The notes: generated from the sequence alone by a model not told the origin. A stretch of 35,775 nt of DNA from Ruminococcus sp. (GCA_017934425.1 JAGBJO010000008.1:1-35775); one strand, 5' to 3'. Positions 15,604 through 23,854 are shown, counted from the first letter of the stretch. Numbers and translations: made by a program.

Positions 15604-16035
15604 ATGGATAAATATTTACCTGTAGCATTATCGTCACTATTCATAATCTTTGGTTCATTTCTCATATACCTAAGTGTTAAACTCAAACAGACCACTAAAC
15701 AGCTGACAAAAAACTGCACTGATGAGGTCATGGCTGTTGTCACTGATGTCATCATCAAGGAAATGAAAAGCAATCGTACCACTGTTGAGACTTATTACCC
15801 TGTTTTACAGTACACATACTGCGGCATTGAGTACAATGTGCAGAGTAAGTCCGGATCATTTTCAAAATATGTTATCGGTCAGACTTTCAGTCTGCTGGTC
15901 AACCCTGACGACCCGGAGGAATTCTGCTTTGCAGATTCTGATAAGCAAGCACCAGCTATCGTTTGCAGACTTGTTGCGTTTGCGGGCATTGCCACAATAC
16001 TTATCAGCATATTGATGTTATTGCAGCTATTATAA
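15604..16035 (+). CDS. DUF3592-like membrane protein, first of a tandem set of four small membrane proteins
   Basis: 143 aa with one membrane helix near each end (about 5-24 and 118-140) and a soluble beta-rich domain between. YYPVLQYTYCGIEYNVQS followed by IGQTFSLLVNPDDPEEF is the DUF3592 pattern. The ATG at 15604 is chosen because the upstream in-frame ATG (15571) lies deep in speB with no ribosome binding site; even so, GAGG at 15600 is unusually close, so translation may depend on speB ending just before. Function unknown. Confidence 0.7.
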   Translation: MDKYLPVALSSLFIIFGSFLIYLSVKLKQTTKQLTKNCTDEVMAVVTDVIIKEMKSNRTTVETYYPVLQYTYCGIEYNVQSKSGSFSKYVIGQTFSLLVNPDDPEEFCFADSDKQAPAIVCRLVAFAGIATILISILMLLQLL

Positions 16036-16081
16036 TTAACTTTCGATCTGGTCATTGTGCTAAGACTTATACGGAGGTGCT

Positions 16082-16540
16082 ATGGAAAGCAACGACCTTT
16101 TTCTTCTGATAGTTCCGGCGGTATTCCTTTTTGTGGGTATCGTGTTCCTTATAGTGGGATTGACTATCTCAAAGCATATCGAAAAACTCGTCCGGCGCTG
16201 TACGCTTGAAGTTGATGCAGTGGTCGATGATATGCGCCGTGCTTCAAGGGGCGCAAGCGTAAAAAGCAGAACCGATCTGACACCTATGCTTTACCCGGTT
16301 TTCCGCTACTCATATGGTGGCACTGAATACAAAGTCCAGAGCCACTATGCTTCAAATCCGCCTAAATTCAGCGTAGGTCAGTCCACCACTCTGCGTATCG
16401 ACCCGGACAATCCTACATCATTCATCGCCGTCAGCGACCCTGTACCACGCATACTAAGCACCGTTTTCGGCGTTATCGGTGCTGTATTCATAACGGTAAG
16501 CATCGGTGTGGGATTGGTTATGATAAAAAAATTTATCTGA
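16082..16540 (+). CDS. DUF3592-like membrane protein, second of the set
   Basis: 152 aa, same layout as its upstream neighbour: helices at about 7-28 and 125-148 around a domain with LYPVFRYSYGGTEYKVQSHY and VGQSTTLRIDPDNPTSF. CGGAGG is placed well before the ATG. The two proteins are clearly paralogues, but far from identical, so the duplication is old. No catalytic motif is visible. Confidence 0.75.
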   Translation: MESNDLFLLIVPAVFLFVGIVFLIVGLTISKHIEKLVRRCTLEVDAVVDDMRRASRGASVKSRTDLTPMLYPVFRYSYGGTEYKVQSHYASNPPKFSVGQSTTLRIDPDNPTSFIAVSDPVPRILSTVFGVIGAVFITVSIGVGLVMIKKFI

Positions 16541-16552
16541 AAGAGGTGTGAA

Positions 16553-17092
16553 ATGACAAGATTCTTTTCTAAAACACAGCTTCGTATAATTATCGCTCTA
16601 CTGTTGCTGATGATACTTGCTTTTGTCTATCGGTGCGGCGCATATTCCTTTGAAAATGACTGGTATAACCTGGAATACAAGAACTATATGAAGTCCCCGG
16701 ACAGCTACACTGTCCAGGAAGTAACTATCGACGACATCATCTGGTATAACGGTTCTAACGATCCCTCGATCACCCGCACCGACTTCTTCAAGTGCGCCGT
16801 TTTTGAGGTAACTTATGCCGGCGGTCAGACCGAAACTTACCGGGCTGCTGCTAAATCCTCAGAGGAAAAGGGCGATAAGATCAAGGTCGCTTACGATGCT
16901 GCTTTCGACACAAAGTATGAGGAAGCTATAAGAGGCGTTCACCGCACCGAGGGAAGTTACCTCTGTATACCACGGATTGAGGTCATTAATAATCACACCG
17001 TCTCCGGCATTGCCACAGGAGTTACTTTACTGCTTTTTATCGTGACTGCCGGATACGCAGTTATCTGCTACAAAAAAAATCAGGTGGCTTGA
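16553..17092 (+). CDS. Membrane protein with central exposed domain, third of the set
   Basis: 179 aa with helices near 10-28 and 153-173 and a central domain of about 120 residues. FEVTYAGGQTETYRA followed by KGDKIKVAYDA recalls the DUF3592 strand pattern, but more distantly than its neighbours. AAGAGGTG precedes the ATG, 12 bases after the previous gene. Function unknown. Confidence 0.7.
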   Translation: MTRFFSKTQLRIIIALLLLMILAFVYRCGAYSFENDWYNLEYKNYMKSPDSYTVQEVTIDDIIWYNGSNDPSITRTDFFKCAVFEVTYAGGQTETYRAAAKSSEEKGDKIKVAYDAAFDTKYEEAIRGVHRTEGSYLCIPRIEVINNHTVSGIATGVTLLLFIVTAGYAVICYKKNQVA

Positions 17093-17093
17093 T

Positions 17094-17567
17094 ATGAATA
17101 ATAAAGTGAATATGCTCCTTACATTAGCGGCTTCGGTAACCGTTTTTCTTATGATGATATGCTCTGCTATAGCCCCCGTCGTCACATATAAAATGGCAGT
17201 CCCCAACTACACCGACCCCAGAGAGATATGCACTCAGGCGGTCGATGCCACTGTGTCAGCCATAACCGCAAATGACGACGAAACATTCACCCCTGTGTAC
17301 GACTTCACCTATAATAAAGTCACTTATTCTGTTTCAGGAGCAACTATTGAAAAAACTCCGAAATTCTCCGTTGGTGCTGAAAAACAAGTCTTCATCGAAC
17401 CGGAGAATCCCTACCATGTCTATGATCCGGACTTTGATCCTGTCAAATTCCGGCAGAAAAATCTTATCATAAACTTATCTATCCGTGGCGCAGTTGCCCT
17501 GGCAGCAGTTATCGCTTCTGTCATCGCAGTAGTCCGCTACAGGAAAAAAGAATCAGGAGGTAATTGA
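17094..17567 (+). CDS. DUF3592-like membrane protein, fourth of the set
   Basis: 157 aa. Helices near 7-30 and 125-146 flank a domain with FTPVYDFTYNKVTYSVSG and VGAEKQVFIEPENPYHVYD, the DUF3592 pattern. The start lies one base after the previous stop, with CAGGTGG as ribosome binding site, so the genes are tightly coupled. The next gene, carboxyspermidine dehydrogenase, starts two bases after its stop, placing the set inside the polyamine operon. Confidence 0.72.
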   Translation: MNNKVNMLLTLAASVTVFLMMICSAIAPVVTYKMAVPNYTDPREICTQAVDATVSAITANDDETFTPVYDFTYNKVTYSVSGATIEKTPKFSVGAEKQVFIEPENPYHVYDPDFDPVKFRQKNLIINLSIRGAVALAAVIASVIAVVRYRKKESGGN

Positions 17568-17568
17568 T

Positions 17569-18771
17569 ATGGGAAAATGTATGATAATCGGCTGCGGAGG
17601 CGTTGCTTCTGTTGCTATCCACAAGTGCTGCCAGAACAGCGATGTATTTGAGGGAATCATGATCGCAAGCCGTACTAAGTCAAAGTGCGACGCTCTCAAA
17701 GAGAAACTCCAGCCTACTACAAAGACAGTTATTGAGACTGCTCAGGTAAATGCTGATAACGTGGACGAGCTTATCGCCCTTATCGAGTCATATAAGCCTG
17801 ACGTTGTTCTCAACCTGGCTCTGCCTTATCAGGATCTTACTATCATGGACGCTTGCCTTGCTACTAAGACCCACTACGTTGATACAGCTAACTATGAGCC
17901 TCTTGATACCGCTAAGTTTGAGTACAAGTGGCAGTGGGCATACCGTGAGAAGTTTGAGCAGGCTGGTATAACCGCACTCCTGGGAAGCGGCTTCGACCCC
18001 GGCGTTACAGGCGTATTCTCCGCTTACGCTATGAAGCACCAGTTCGACGAAATAAACTATATCGACATTCTCGACTGCAACGGCGGCGACCACGGTTACC
18101 CCTTTGCTACTAACTTCAACCCTGAGATCAATATCCGTGAGGTGTCCGCTAAGGGCAGCTACATCGAGGACGGCAAGTGGGTAGAAACTGAGCCTATGGA
18201 GATAAAGCGTGTTTACAACTTCAAGGGCGTTGGCGAAAAGGATATGTACCTGCTTCACCACGAAGAACTGGAGTCACTGGCGCTGAATATCAAGGGCATC
18301 AAGCGTATCCGCTTCTTCATGACTTTCGGTCAGAGCTACCTCACTCACCTGAAATGCCTGGAAAACGTTGGCATGACTTCTATCGAGCCTATCATGTATG
18401 AGGGCAAGGAGATCGTTCCCCTCCAGTTCCTCAAGGCTGTACTCCCCGACCCTGCTTCACTTGGCCCCAGAACTGTCGGCAAGACAAATATCGGCTGCAT
18501 CTTCCGTGGTAAGAAGGACGGCAAGGATAAGAACTACTACCTCTACAATATCTGCGACCACCAGGAGTGCTACCGTGAAGTCGGTTCTCAGGCTATATCC
18601 TATACAACCGGTGTTCCTGCAATGATCGGCGCTATGATGATAATGACCGGCACATGGAAAAAACCCGGCGTTTACAATATCGAGGAATTCGACCCCGATC
18701 CGTTCTTGGAAGCCCTCAACAAGTGGGGTCTGCCCTGGGAGGAAGACTTCAACCCCACCCTCGTGGACTAA
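17569..18771 (+). CDS. Carboxy(nor)spermidine dehydrogenase (saccharopine dehydrogenase-like)
   Basis: Joins aspartate semialdehyde to putrescine (or diaminopropane) as a Schiff base and reduces it with NADPH to carboxyspermidine (or carboxynorspermidine). 400 aa, normal. The N-terminal Rossmann motif IIGCGGVASVAI is at 6-17; HYVDTANYEP, GFDPGVTGVFSAYA and DCNGGDHGYPFATNFNPEINIREV are typical of this branch and unlike lysine-pathway saccharopine enzymes. AGGAGG precedes the ATG. The decarboxylase that completes the route is encoded at 20262, beyond a palindromic element and a GGDEF gene. The usual product in gut bacteria is spermidine; no diaminopropane gene is visible here. Confidence 0.9.
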   Translation: MGKCMIIGCGGVASVAIHKCCQNSDVFEGIMIASRTKSKCDALKEKLQPTTKTVIETAQVNADNVDELIALIESYKPDVVLNLALPYQDLTIMDACLATKTHYVDTANYEPLDTAKFEYKWQWAYREKFEQAGITALLGSGFDPGVTGVFSAYAMKHQFDEINYIDILDCNGGDHGYPFATNFNPEINIREVSAKGSYIEDGKWVETEPMEIKRVYNFKGVGEKDMYLLHHEELESLALNIKGIKRIRFFMTFGQSYLTHLKCLENVGMTSIEPIMYEGKEIVPLQFLKAVLPDPASLGPRTVGKTNIGCIFRGKKDGKDKNYYLYNICDHQECYREVGSQAISYTTGVPAMIGAMMIMTGTWKKPGVYNIEEFDPDPFLEALNKWGLPWEEDFNPTLVD

Positions 18772-18793
18772 TAGGCACGTCTTACGCCTTTTC

Positions 18794-18994
18794 TTGAGGG
18801 AAACCCTTTTGAAAAAGGGCTTTCCCTCAAACTCCCTTCCTAAAACTTCCAGCTTAAAAATTTTCCCTGACAGGGCATCTGGAAAAGCAGGTCGCTGCGA
18901 CTTACTTGAATGCCCTGTCAGGGAAAATTTTAATCTTAAAGTCTTTGGAAAGGGGGTCTGGGGGGAGAACCTTTCTTCAGAAAGGTTTCCCCCC
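18794..18994. repeat. Palindromic element of three hairpins
   Basis: Hairpin A: TTGAGGGAAACCCTTTT with GGGCTTTCCCTCAA (18794-18830). Hairpin B: perfect 22-bp arms at 18857-18878 and 18910-18931 containing TTTTCCCTGACAGGGCAT. Hairpin C: GGGGGAGAACCTTTC with GAAAGGTTTCCCCC (18961-18994). A and C, with the stretches next to them, are inverted diverged copies of each other, so the whole is one large palindrome. No open reading frame of note. It lies between the convergent dehydrogenase and GGDEF genes and could also stop transcription. Confidence 0.75.
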
Positions 18995-19010
18995 AGGAGA
19001 GGCGGAAAAC

Positions 19011-20162
19011 TTACATATCGGTCACGAAAGTGGGGGAAGTGCTGCGGGTATGTTTGGTACGTTTTTCCTGGTACATATTTTCGTCCATCTGGTGCATGAA
19101 GCTGTCAGCGTCACCCATATCGGGGTCGTAGATGCTATAGCCGATGGAGAAAGACAATGTATACTCTCTTTCGTGGCTTTCGTTGAAATGCATGAGGTTA
19201 TTTCTTATCATACCGATCATATCATCGATCTCTTTTTCGCCGCCGGTACGGATTATCACTATAAATTCGTCGCCGGCATACCGCACAGTAACAGCGTCCT
19301 CCGGGACTGATCTCCGGATTATCCTTGCAGCGTCCACAAGGGCTTCGTCGCCTACTGAGTGACCGAATGTATCATTTATGGACTTAAAGAAATCCAGGTC
19401 GATCATAATACCGGCAGCCATTTTATTGCCGCTGCTGATATACCTCAGCACATGGGCAAGGTAGTTGCGGTTATAAAGTTTTGTAAGCGGGTCGATGAAT
19501 GAAAGCTCATTCTGCAAGCTCATATATATTCCCACAAGACCCACACAAACCGCACACCACGCCAGTGATACACCGTATACAAACATCTGCACTATCATGC
19601 CTGCGAATATCGGCACAAGGAACATAAGTATCGGAAAGAACTTGGTTTTTCCATATCGCTTGTAGTACATTTTCTGCGTTACCAGGCTGCCGAAAAGGTG
19701 GTATAGGGTCACAGCAAAGTATAAGTATCCTGCCGGACACCGGCAATAGCGCATATTCTCGTCAATACGAAAGAACCACTCCGTCCACGGGTTCACGAAC
19801 AGAAGCAATATCGCCACAGCCGAGGGTATTGCAAGCCGGGTATATATACTTTTCAGCCGTTTCTCACTCTGGAAAAACCGATAATCTACATACACCCACC
19901 ATATGAACGAGACCAGAACATTGGCAGCGTAAAGCCAGGAGTTCAGAAAGATATCAACTGCTTTTGCATAGGGAAAAACTGCGCCATCAAGGATAAATGT
20001 GATAGTCTCAACAATGCAGGCACTTCCTGTCATGGCTATCATAAGTGAAAAAAGCCTGTCAAGCGGCTGTCTGCGCTGTCGGACAAGGTGGCTGCTTATC
20101 AGAAGCACTGCGAGGATAGTACAGCCGATACTGTTTGTAACAATTATCGATTGCAGGTTCAT
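19011..20162 (-). CDS. Membrane-anchored GGDEF (diguanylate cyclase) protein
   Basis: 383 aa when begun at the ATG at 20162, which has GGAGG seven bases upstream; the frame is open 10 codons further. About seven membrane helices fill residues 1-215, then a GGDEF domain to the end. Visible are LTKLYNRNYL, IMIDLDFFKSINDTFGHSVGDEAL and the active loop RYAGDEF, with Ala in the first Gly position, a change seen in active enzymes. The RxxD product-inhibition site five residues ahead is absent. No EAL domain. It probably makes cyclic di-GMP in response to a signal at the membrane part, which I do not recognise. It is divergent from the decarboxylase gene with a shared 99-base promoter region. Confidence 0.88.
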   Translation of the reverse strand: MNLQSIIVTNSIGCTILAVLLISSHLVRQRRQPLDRLFSLMIAMTGSACIVETITFILDGAVFPYAKAVDIFLNSWLYAANVLVSFIWWVYVDYRFFQSEKRLKSIYTRLAIPSAVAILLLFVNPWTEWFFRIDENMRYCRCPAGYLYFAVTLYHLFGSLVTQKMYYKRYGKTKFFPILMFLVPIFAGMIVQMFVYGVSLAWCAVCVGLVGIYMSLQNELSFIDPLTKLYNRNYLAHVLRYISSGNKMAAGIMIDLDFFKSINDTFGHSVGDEALVDAARIIRRSVPEDAVTVRYAGDEFIVIIRTGGEKEIDDMIGMIRNNLMHFNESHEREYTLSFSIGYSIYDPDMGDADSFMHQMDENMYQEKRTKHTRSTSPTFVTDM

Positions 20163-20190
20163 AATATTTCCTCCTGATTTTAATATATTC

Positions 20191-20219
20191 ATTATATACC
20201 AAAGTTATTGCAATTTCAA
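20191..20219 (-). promoter_or_regulatory. Promoter of the GGDEF gene
   Basis: On the minus strand TTGAAA (20219-20214) and TATAAT (20196-20191) are 17 bases apart, about 30 bases before the GGDEF start codon. The same 99-base gap must hold the opposing promoter for the decarboxylase gene; its boxes are less clear (perhaps TTGCAA at 20208 and an A/T-rich -10). Confidence 0.75.
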
Positions 20220-20261
20220 GCTTTTTTTGTAAAGTTAATAATTTATTAAGAGGTGACAATA

Positions 20262-21389
20262 ATGTTTGATACTTCAAATCTGCCTACTCCTTGTTATATT
20301 ATCGACAAGGAAAAACTCAGGCACAATCTGGAAATACTTAGCGGCGTTCAGGAGCGAACAGGCTGCAAGATACTTCTTGCTCAGAAAGCATTCTCCTGCT
20401 ACAGCCTTTACCCCTTTATCGGGCAGTACCTCAGCGGTACGGCGTGCAGCGGTCTTTTCGAGGCGAAGCTGGGCGCTGAGGAAATGGGCAAGGAAAACCA
20501 CGTTTTCTGCGCCGGTTACAGGGAGTCTGAGATAGACGAGATCATCAGCCTTTGCGGACACATCATTTTCAATTCCTTCGGTCAGATGCGCCGGTATCGG
20601 GACAGAGTTCTCAAAGCCGGTAAGAAGATAGGACTGCGTGTGAACCCGGAGTTTTCCACACAGGAGGGACATGAGATATACGACCCCTGCTCGCCCCGTT
20701 CACGTCTGGGAATTCGCCTGAAAGACTTCGACGCAAGTGACCTGGAGGGCGTTACCGGTCTGCACTTTCACACTCTCTGCGAGCAGAATTCCGACGACCT
20801 GGAGTCCACTCTAAACTGCGTTATCGAGAAATTCGGTGACGTTCTTAAAAAAATGGAGTGGATAAACCTGGGCGGCGGTCATCACATAACCCGTGCTGAT
20901 TACGACATTCCCAGGCTGGAGAAATGCATAAAGCGCTTGCAGGAGGAATTCGGGCTGGAGGTTTACCTTGAACCTGGCGAGGCTGTTGCGCTGAACGCAG
21001 GCTATCTGGTGACTGAGGTGCTTGACATCATACAGTGCGACATTCCCACGGCTATCCTTGACACTTCCGCCGCCTGCCATATGCCTGACGTGCTGGAAAT
21101 GCCCTACCGTCCGCCGCTTATGGGTTCAGGTGAAGCCGGAGAAAAGGCGTACACCTACCGTCTTGGTTCGCAGACCTGCCTTTCGGGGGATATGATAAGC
21201 GAGTACTCATTTGACAAGCCGCTGAACATTGGTGACAGACTGATTTTTGGTGATATGGCAATATACTCAATGGTCAAGAACAACACCTTCAACGGTATGC
21301 CCCTGCCCTCAATTCTTCTCCGTGACACCGACGGCAGCTTCTCCGTCATCAAGGAGTTCGGCTATGAAAACTTCAAAGCAAGACTTTGA
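20262..21389 (+). CDS. nspC: Carboxy(nor)spermidine decarboxylase
   Basis: Decarboxylates carboxyspermidine or carboxynorspermidine to the free polyamine; PLP enzyme of the alanine racemase fold, group IV decarboxylases. 375 aa. LAQKAFSCYSLYP holds the PLP lysine, Lys42. LRVNPEFS, CSPRSRLGIRL, GLHFHTLCEQN, NLGGGHHIT and YLEPGEAVALNAG are typical blocks. ATG 20262 lies six bases after AGAGGTG; a GTG at 20253 overlaps the binding site. It works with the dehydrogenase at 17569, but has its own promoter region. Its stop is four bases before heptamer element copy 2. Confidence 0.93.
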   Translation: MFDTSNLPTPCYIIDKEKLRHNLEILSGVQERTGCKILLAQKAFSCYSLYPFIGQYLSGTACSGLFEAKLGAEEMGKENHVFCAGYRESEIDEIISLCGHIIFNSFGQMRRYRDRVLKAGKKIGLRVNPEFSTQEGHEIYDPCSPRSRLGIRLKDFDASDLEGVTGLHFHTLCEQNSDDLESTLNCVIEKFGDVLKKMEWINLGGGHHITRADYDIPRLEKCIKRLQEEFGLEVYLEPGEAVALNAGYLVTEVLDIIQCDIPTAILDTSAACHMPDVLEMPYRPPLMGSGEAGEKAYTYRLGSQTCLSGDMISEYSFDKPLNIGDRLIFGDMAIYSMVKNNTFNGMPLPSILLRDTDGSFSVIKEFGYENFKARL

Positions 21390-21393
21390 TAGC

Positions 21394-21576
21394 AATGCGT
21401 AATGCGTAATTGCGTCTGACTATTTTAATGGCGGAAGTTTACCGCCGCAAATCATACAAAAAGACCGTCCGGTTCAGTACATTGTACATAAACCGGACGG
21501 TTTTCATTTACCTGTAAAATTAGGCATTATAATTACGCATTACGCATTACGAATTACGCATTACACATTGCGCATT
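21394..21576. repeat. Heptamer-repeat element, copy 2
   Basis: The left end AATGCGTAATGCGTAATTGCG (21394-21414, split into 7-base units) is inverted relative to the right array (about 21531-21576) of ATTACGC/ATTACGA units, the last degraded to TTACACA and TTGCGCA. The core contains CCGCCGCAAATCAT, matching the cores of the other two copies, plus a terminator hairpin. It fills the gap between two convergent genes, ending three bases before the gltX stop. Confidence 0.8.
21464..21505. terminator. Bidirectional terminator between nspC and gltX
   Basis: ACCGTCCGGTT (21464-21474) pairs with AACCGGACGGT (21491-21501). TTTTCATTT follows on the plus strand, and on the minus strand CTTTTTG follows. 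It lies inside heptamer element copy 2. Confidence 0.8.
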
Positions 21577-21579
21577 GAA

Positions 21580-23031
21580 TCAGAGTTCTTCGATAGCCTG
21601 CTTGATGCGGGAGATAGTCTCCTCCTTGCCGAATACCTCCATAAGTTCGGTCGCACCGCCGGGTGTGATGCCCTGACGTGCTACGGCAATTCTGATAGCC
21701 CACATTACTGCGCCTGCCTTCTTCTCCTTAGATGCTGCGTACTCCTTCAGAAGTGTGAAAAGGGTATCGTTATCCCAGCTTTCAGCGCCTTCCAGAATGG
21801 GCAGGCAGTCAACCAGAACTTCCTTGCAGTTTTCAGGAGTTGTCTTGTTCTTCTTGTTGGTGTAAAGTGAACTGTCCATATCAAGGCGCTCTGTTACGAA
21901 TCTTACCATATCCTTTATCTCGCAGAATGCGGAAATACGGGTATGGACAAGTTCTGCAAGCTTTTCCTTGTTGATATAGTCAGCGCATACCTCACTGAGA
22001 ATAGGTACTGCTCTCTCTGCGAACACCTCAGCGGGCAGCTTCTTGATGTACTCAGAGTTGAACCATTTCAGCTTCTCGTAGTCGAATACCGCCGGTGACT
22101 TGCTCAGTCCCTCCATTGAGAAAGCCTTCTTGAGTTCGTCCATTGTGAAGAACTCCTCGTTGGTGTCCTTGGGACACCAGCCCAGCAGAGCGATATAGTT
22201 AACGATAGCTTCGGGCAGATAGCCGTCCTTTACTAAGTCCTGGAAACTTACTGCACCATGACGCTTTGACAGCTTGGAAACGTTGCCCTCAGCGTCCTTG
22301 CCCATAAGCAGAGGCAGATGAACGTACTCCGGACGCTCCCAGCCGAATGCATCGTAAAGCAAACAGTACTTAGGAGTAGAAGTAAGGTACTCGTTACCTC
22401 TTACAACGTGAGTTACGCCCATAAGGTAGTCGTCGATAACGTGGCAGAAGTTGTATGTAGGGTAGCCGTCAGCCTTTATCATGATCTGGTCACGAAGCTC
22501 GCTGTTGTCGATAGTTACCTCGCCGTAAACATGGTCAACGTAGGAAGTAGTGCCGGTAAGAGGCATCTTCTGGCGGATAACATAGGGAATACCAGCTTCC
22601 AGGTTCTTCTTTACTTCCTCAGGAGACAGGTCACGGCAATGACCGTCGTAACCGCCAATGCCCTTATCGTCTTTCAGTGACTCAAGGCGCTCAGGAGTGC
22701 AGAAGCAGTAGTAAGCGTGACCGCTGGCGATAAGTTTCTCGGCGTACTCCTTGTAAATCGGAAGTCTCTGGCTCTGGATATAAGGTCCATGCTCGCCGCC
22801 AACTCCCGGACCCTCATCGTAGTCGATGCCGGTCATTTTCAGGGTATCAATGATAACGTCCTCAGCACCTTCCACATGGCGCTCCTGGTCGGTATCCTCG
22901 ATACGGAGTATGAACTTTCCTCCCTGTGACTTGCTGAGCAGGTAGGAATAAAGGGCAGTACGCAGGTTTCCGATGTGCATGAAGCCTGTAGGTGAAGGGG
23001 CGAATCGTGTAGTAATAATTTTATCTGACAT
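21580..23031 (-). CDS. gltX: Glutamyl-tRNA synthetase
   Basis: Charges tRNA-Glu, and in many Firmicutes also tRNA-Gln for later amidation. 483 aa, class I synthetase. The nucleotide-binding motifs are FMHIGN (His19-Asn22) and KLSKR (253-257), and RFAPSPTG at the start is classical. CxC-type zinc residues are seen as YCFCTPER. GAGAGGA precedes the ATG. It appears to be a single gene: a 245-base gap with a hairpin and a possible short upstream reading frame lies ahead, and heptamer copy 2 lies behind. No T-box is seen. Confidence 0.97.
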   Translation of the reverse strand: MSDKIITTRFAPSPTGFMHIGNLRTALYSYLLSKSQGGKFILRIEDTDQERHVEGAEDVIIDTLKMTGIDYDEGPGVGGEHGPYIQSQRLPIYKEYAEKLIASGHAYYCFCTPERLESLKDDKGIGGYDGHCRDLSPEEVKKNLEAGIPYVIRQKMPLTGTTSYVDHVYGEVTIDNSELRDQIMIKADGYPTYNFCHVIDDYLMGVTHVVRGNEYLTSTPKYCLLYDAFGWERPEYVHLPLLMGKDAEGNVSKLSKRHGAVSFQDLVKDGYLPEAIVNYIALLGWCPKDTNEEFFTMDELKKAFSMEGLSKSPAVFDYEKLKWFNSEYIKKLPAEVFAERAVPILSEVCADYINKEKLAELVHTRISAFCEIKDMVRFVTERLDMDSSLYTNKKNKTTPENCKEVLVDCLPILEGAESWDNDTLFTLLKEYAASKEKKAGAVMWAIRIAVARQGITPGGATELMEVFGKEETISRIKQAIEEL

Positions 23032-23158
23032 TTGAATTATCCTCTCGGTAGCATAAATAATGGCGGCATATGACCGTAATGCTTCCGCCGCCAGTGGAGA
23101 CTTTTGTCACCAAGCTTTTTCCAGGACACAAAAAGAAATACTTCATAAGCGCTCCCAT
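23021..23158 (-). CDS. Possible 45-aa upstream reading frame overlapping gltX
   Basis: An ATG at 23158 with AGGAAAG eight bases upstream opens a 45-aa frame that ends at a TAA inside the third and fourth gltX codons, an 11-base overlap. The peptide contains MKYFFLCPGKSLVTKVSTGG. Its last part crosses a hairpin TGGCGGC with GCCGCCA (23066-23100 region). It could be a translated leader that couples to gltX, or chance; conservation cannot be judged here. Confidence 0.2.
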   Translation of the reverse strand: MGALMKYFFLCPGKSLVTKVSTGGGSITVICRHYLCYREDNSNVR

Positions 23159-23276
23159 ATGTTGAACTTTCCTACAGATAATAAATAACAAAAGAATAAC
23201 AGAAAACGGAAACTACTGAACCTGTACGAAAAAGATCCAAATAATTGGGGGTGTGTCAAGGAAGGAAACTATAGTT

Positions 23277-23792
23277 TTAAAATTCTATATCTATCTCAAA
23301 CTCTGCTGTAACGTTCACATAGTCAAGGGCATTCTGAGCCTTTGCAAGTTCGTCAGCAGCATCATTGTAAGCCTTTTCAGCCTCTTTGATGTCGTAGTTT
23401 GTATAAATGTAGTCGATAATGTTTCTGGAATCGCCATATGAAGCAGCAGCCCTGCTTTTAGGAAGCATCTGCTTCATGTAGCTGAGTTTAGCCACACGCT
23501 TTGTAAGCTGCGGCAGATACACCAGCATCTCGTCGATAGTAAATCCATAGCCGGGTACTTCCTGTGTGGAGTTGAAAACGTTCAGTGCGTGCTTGACCTT
23601 GCGTATCTTCTGTTCAAGTTCAGCAAGTTCCTCCTGAACTGATGCAAAATCATACTCCGGGCGCAGAGTTTCCGGATCTTCGCCTGTTGCAGCATTGAAT
23701 GTCCTTGTATACTCCTCATGAGATAAAAGAGCAGAATGTTGTTCGTTAAGCTTTTTAAGTATTTTAGATGCCTGTGCAGATGTAACTTTCAT
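23277..23792 (-). CDS. Conserved hypothetical coiled-coil protein
   Basis: 171 aa, soluble, highly charged and mostly helical, with coiled-coil stretches at about 48-72 and 135-160. RPEYDFASVQEELAELEQKIRKVKHALN and a TFxxATxEDxE-like N-terminus fit a small family of cytosolic Firmicute proteins that I remember only as uncharacterised. No catalytic motif. It has its own promoter and AGGAGG, and stands between gltX and the end of the next operon, all in one direction. Function not known. Confidence 0.75.
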   Translation of the reverse strand: MKVTSAQASKILKKLNEQHSALLSHEEYTRTFNAATGEDPETLRPEYDFASVQEELAELEQKIRKVKHALNVFNSTQEVPGYGFTIDEMLVYLPQLTKRVAKLSYMKQMLPKSRAAASYGDSRNIIDYIYTNYDIKEAEKAYNDAADELAKAQNALDYVNVTAEFEIDIEF

Positions 23793-23822
23793 AAAAACCT
23801 CCTATCATCAGTAAGTATACTT

Positions 23823-23851
23823 ATTATATCACAGTTTTACCCCGATTGCAA
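23823..23851 (-). promoter_or_regulatory. Promoter of the coiled-coil protein gene
   Basis: On the minus strand TTGCAA (23851-23846) and TATAAT (23828-23823) are 17 bases apart, with the start codon about 30 bases further. It begins only four bases after the stop of the upstream membrane protein gene. Confidence 0.8.
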
Positions 23852-23854
23852 GCC

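Noticed and set aside
23032..23276. T-box or clear promoter upstream of gltX
   Set aside because: No T-box motif. TTGACA is seen on the minus strand, but no acceptable -10 box lies at 16-18 bases.
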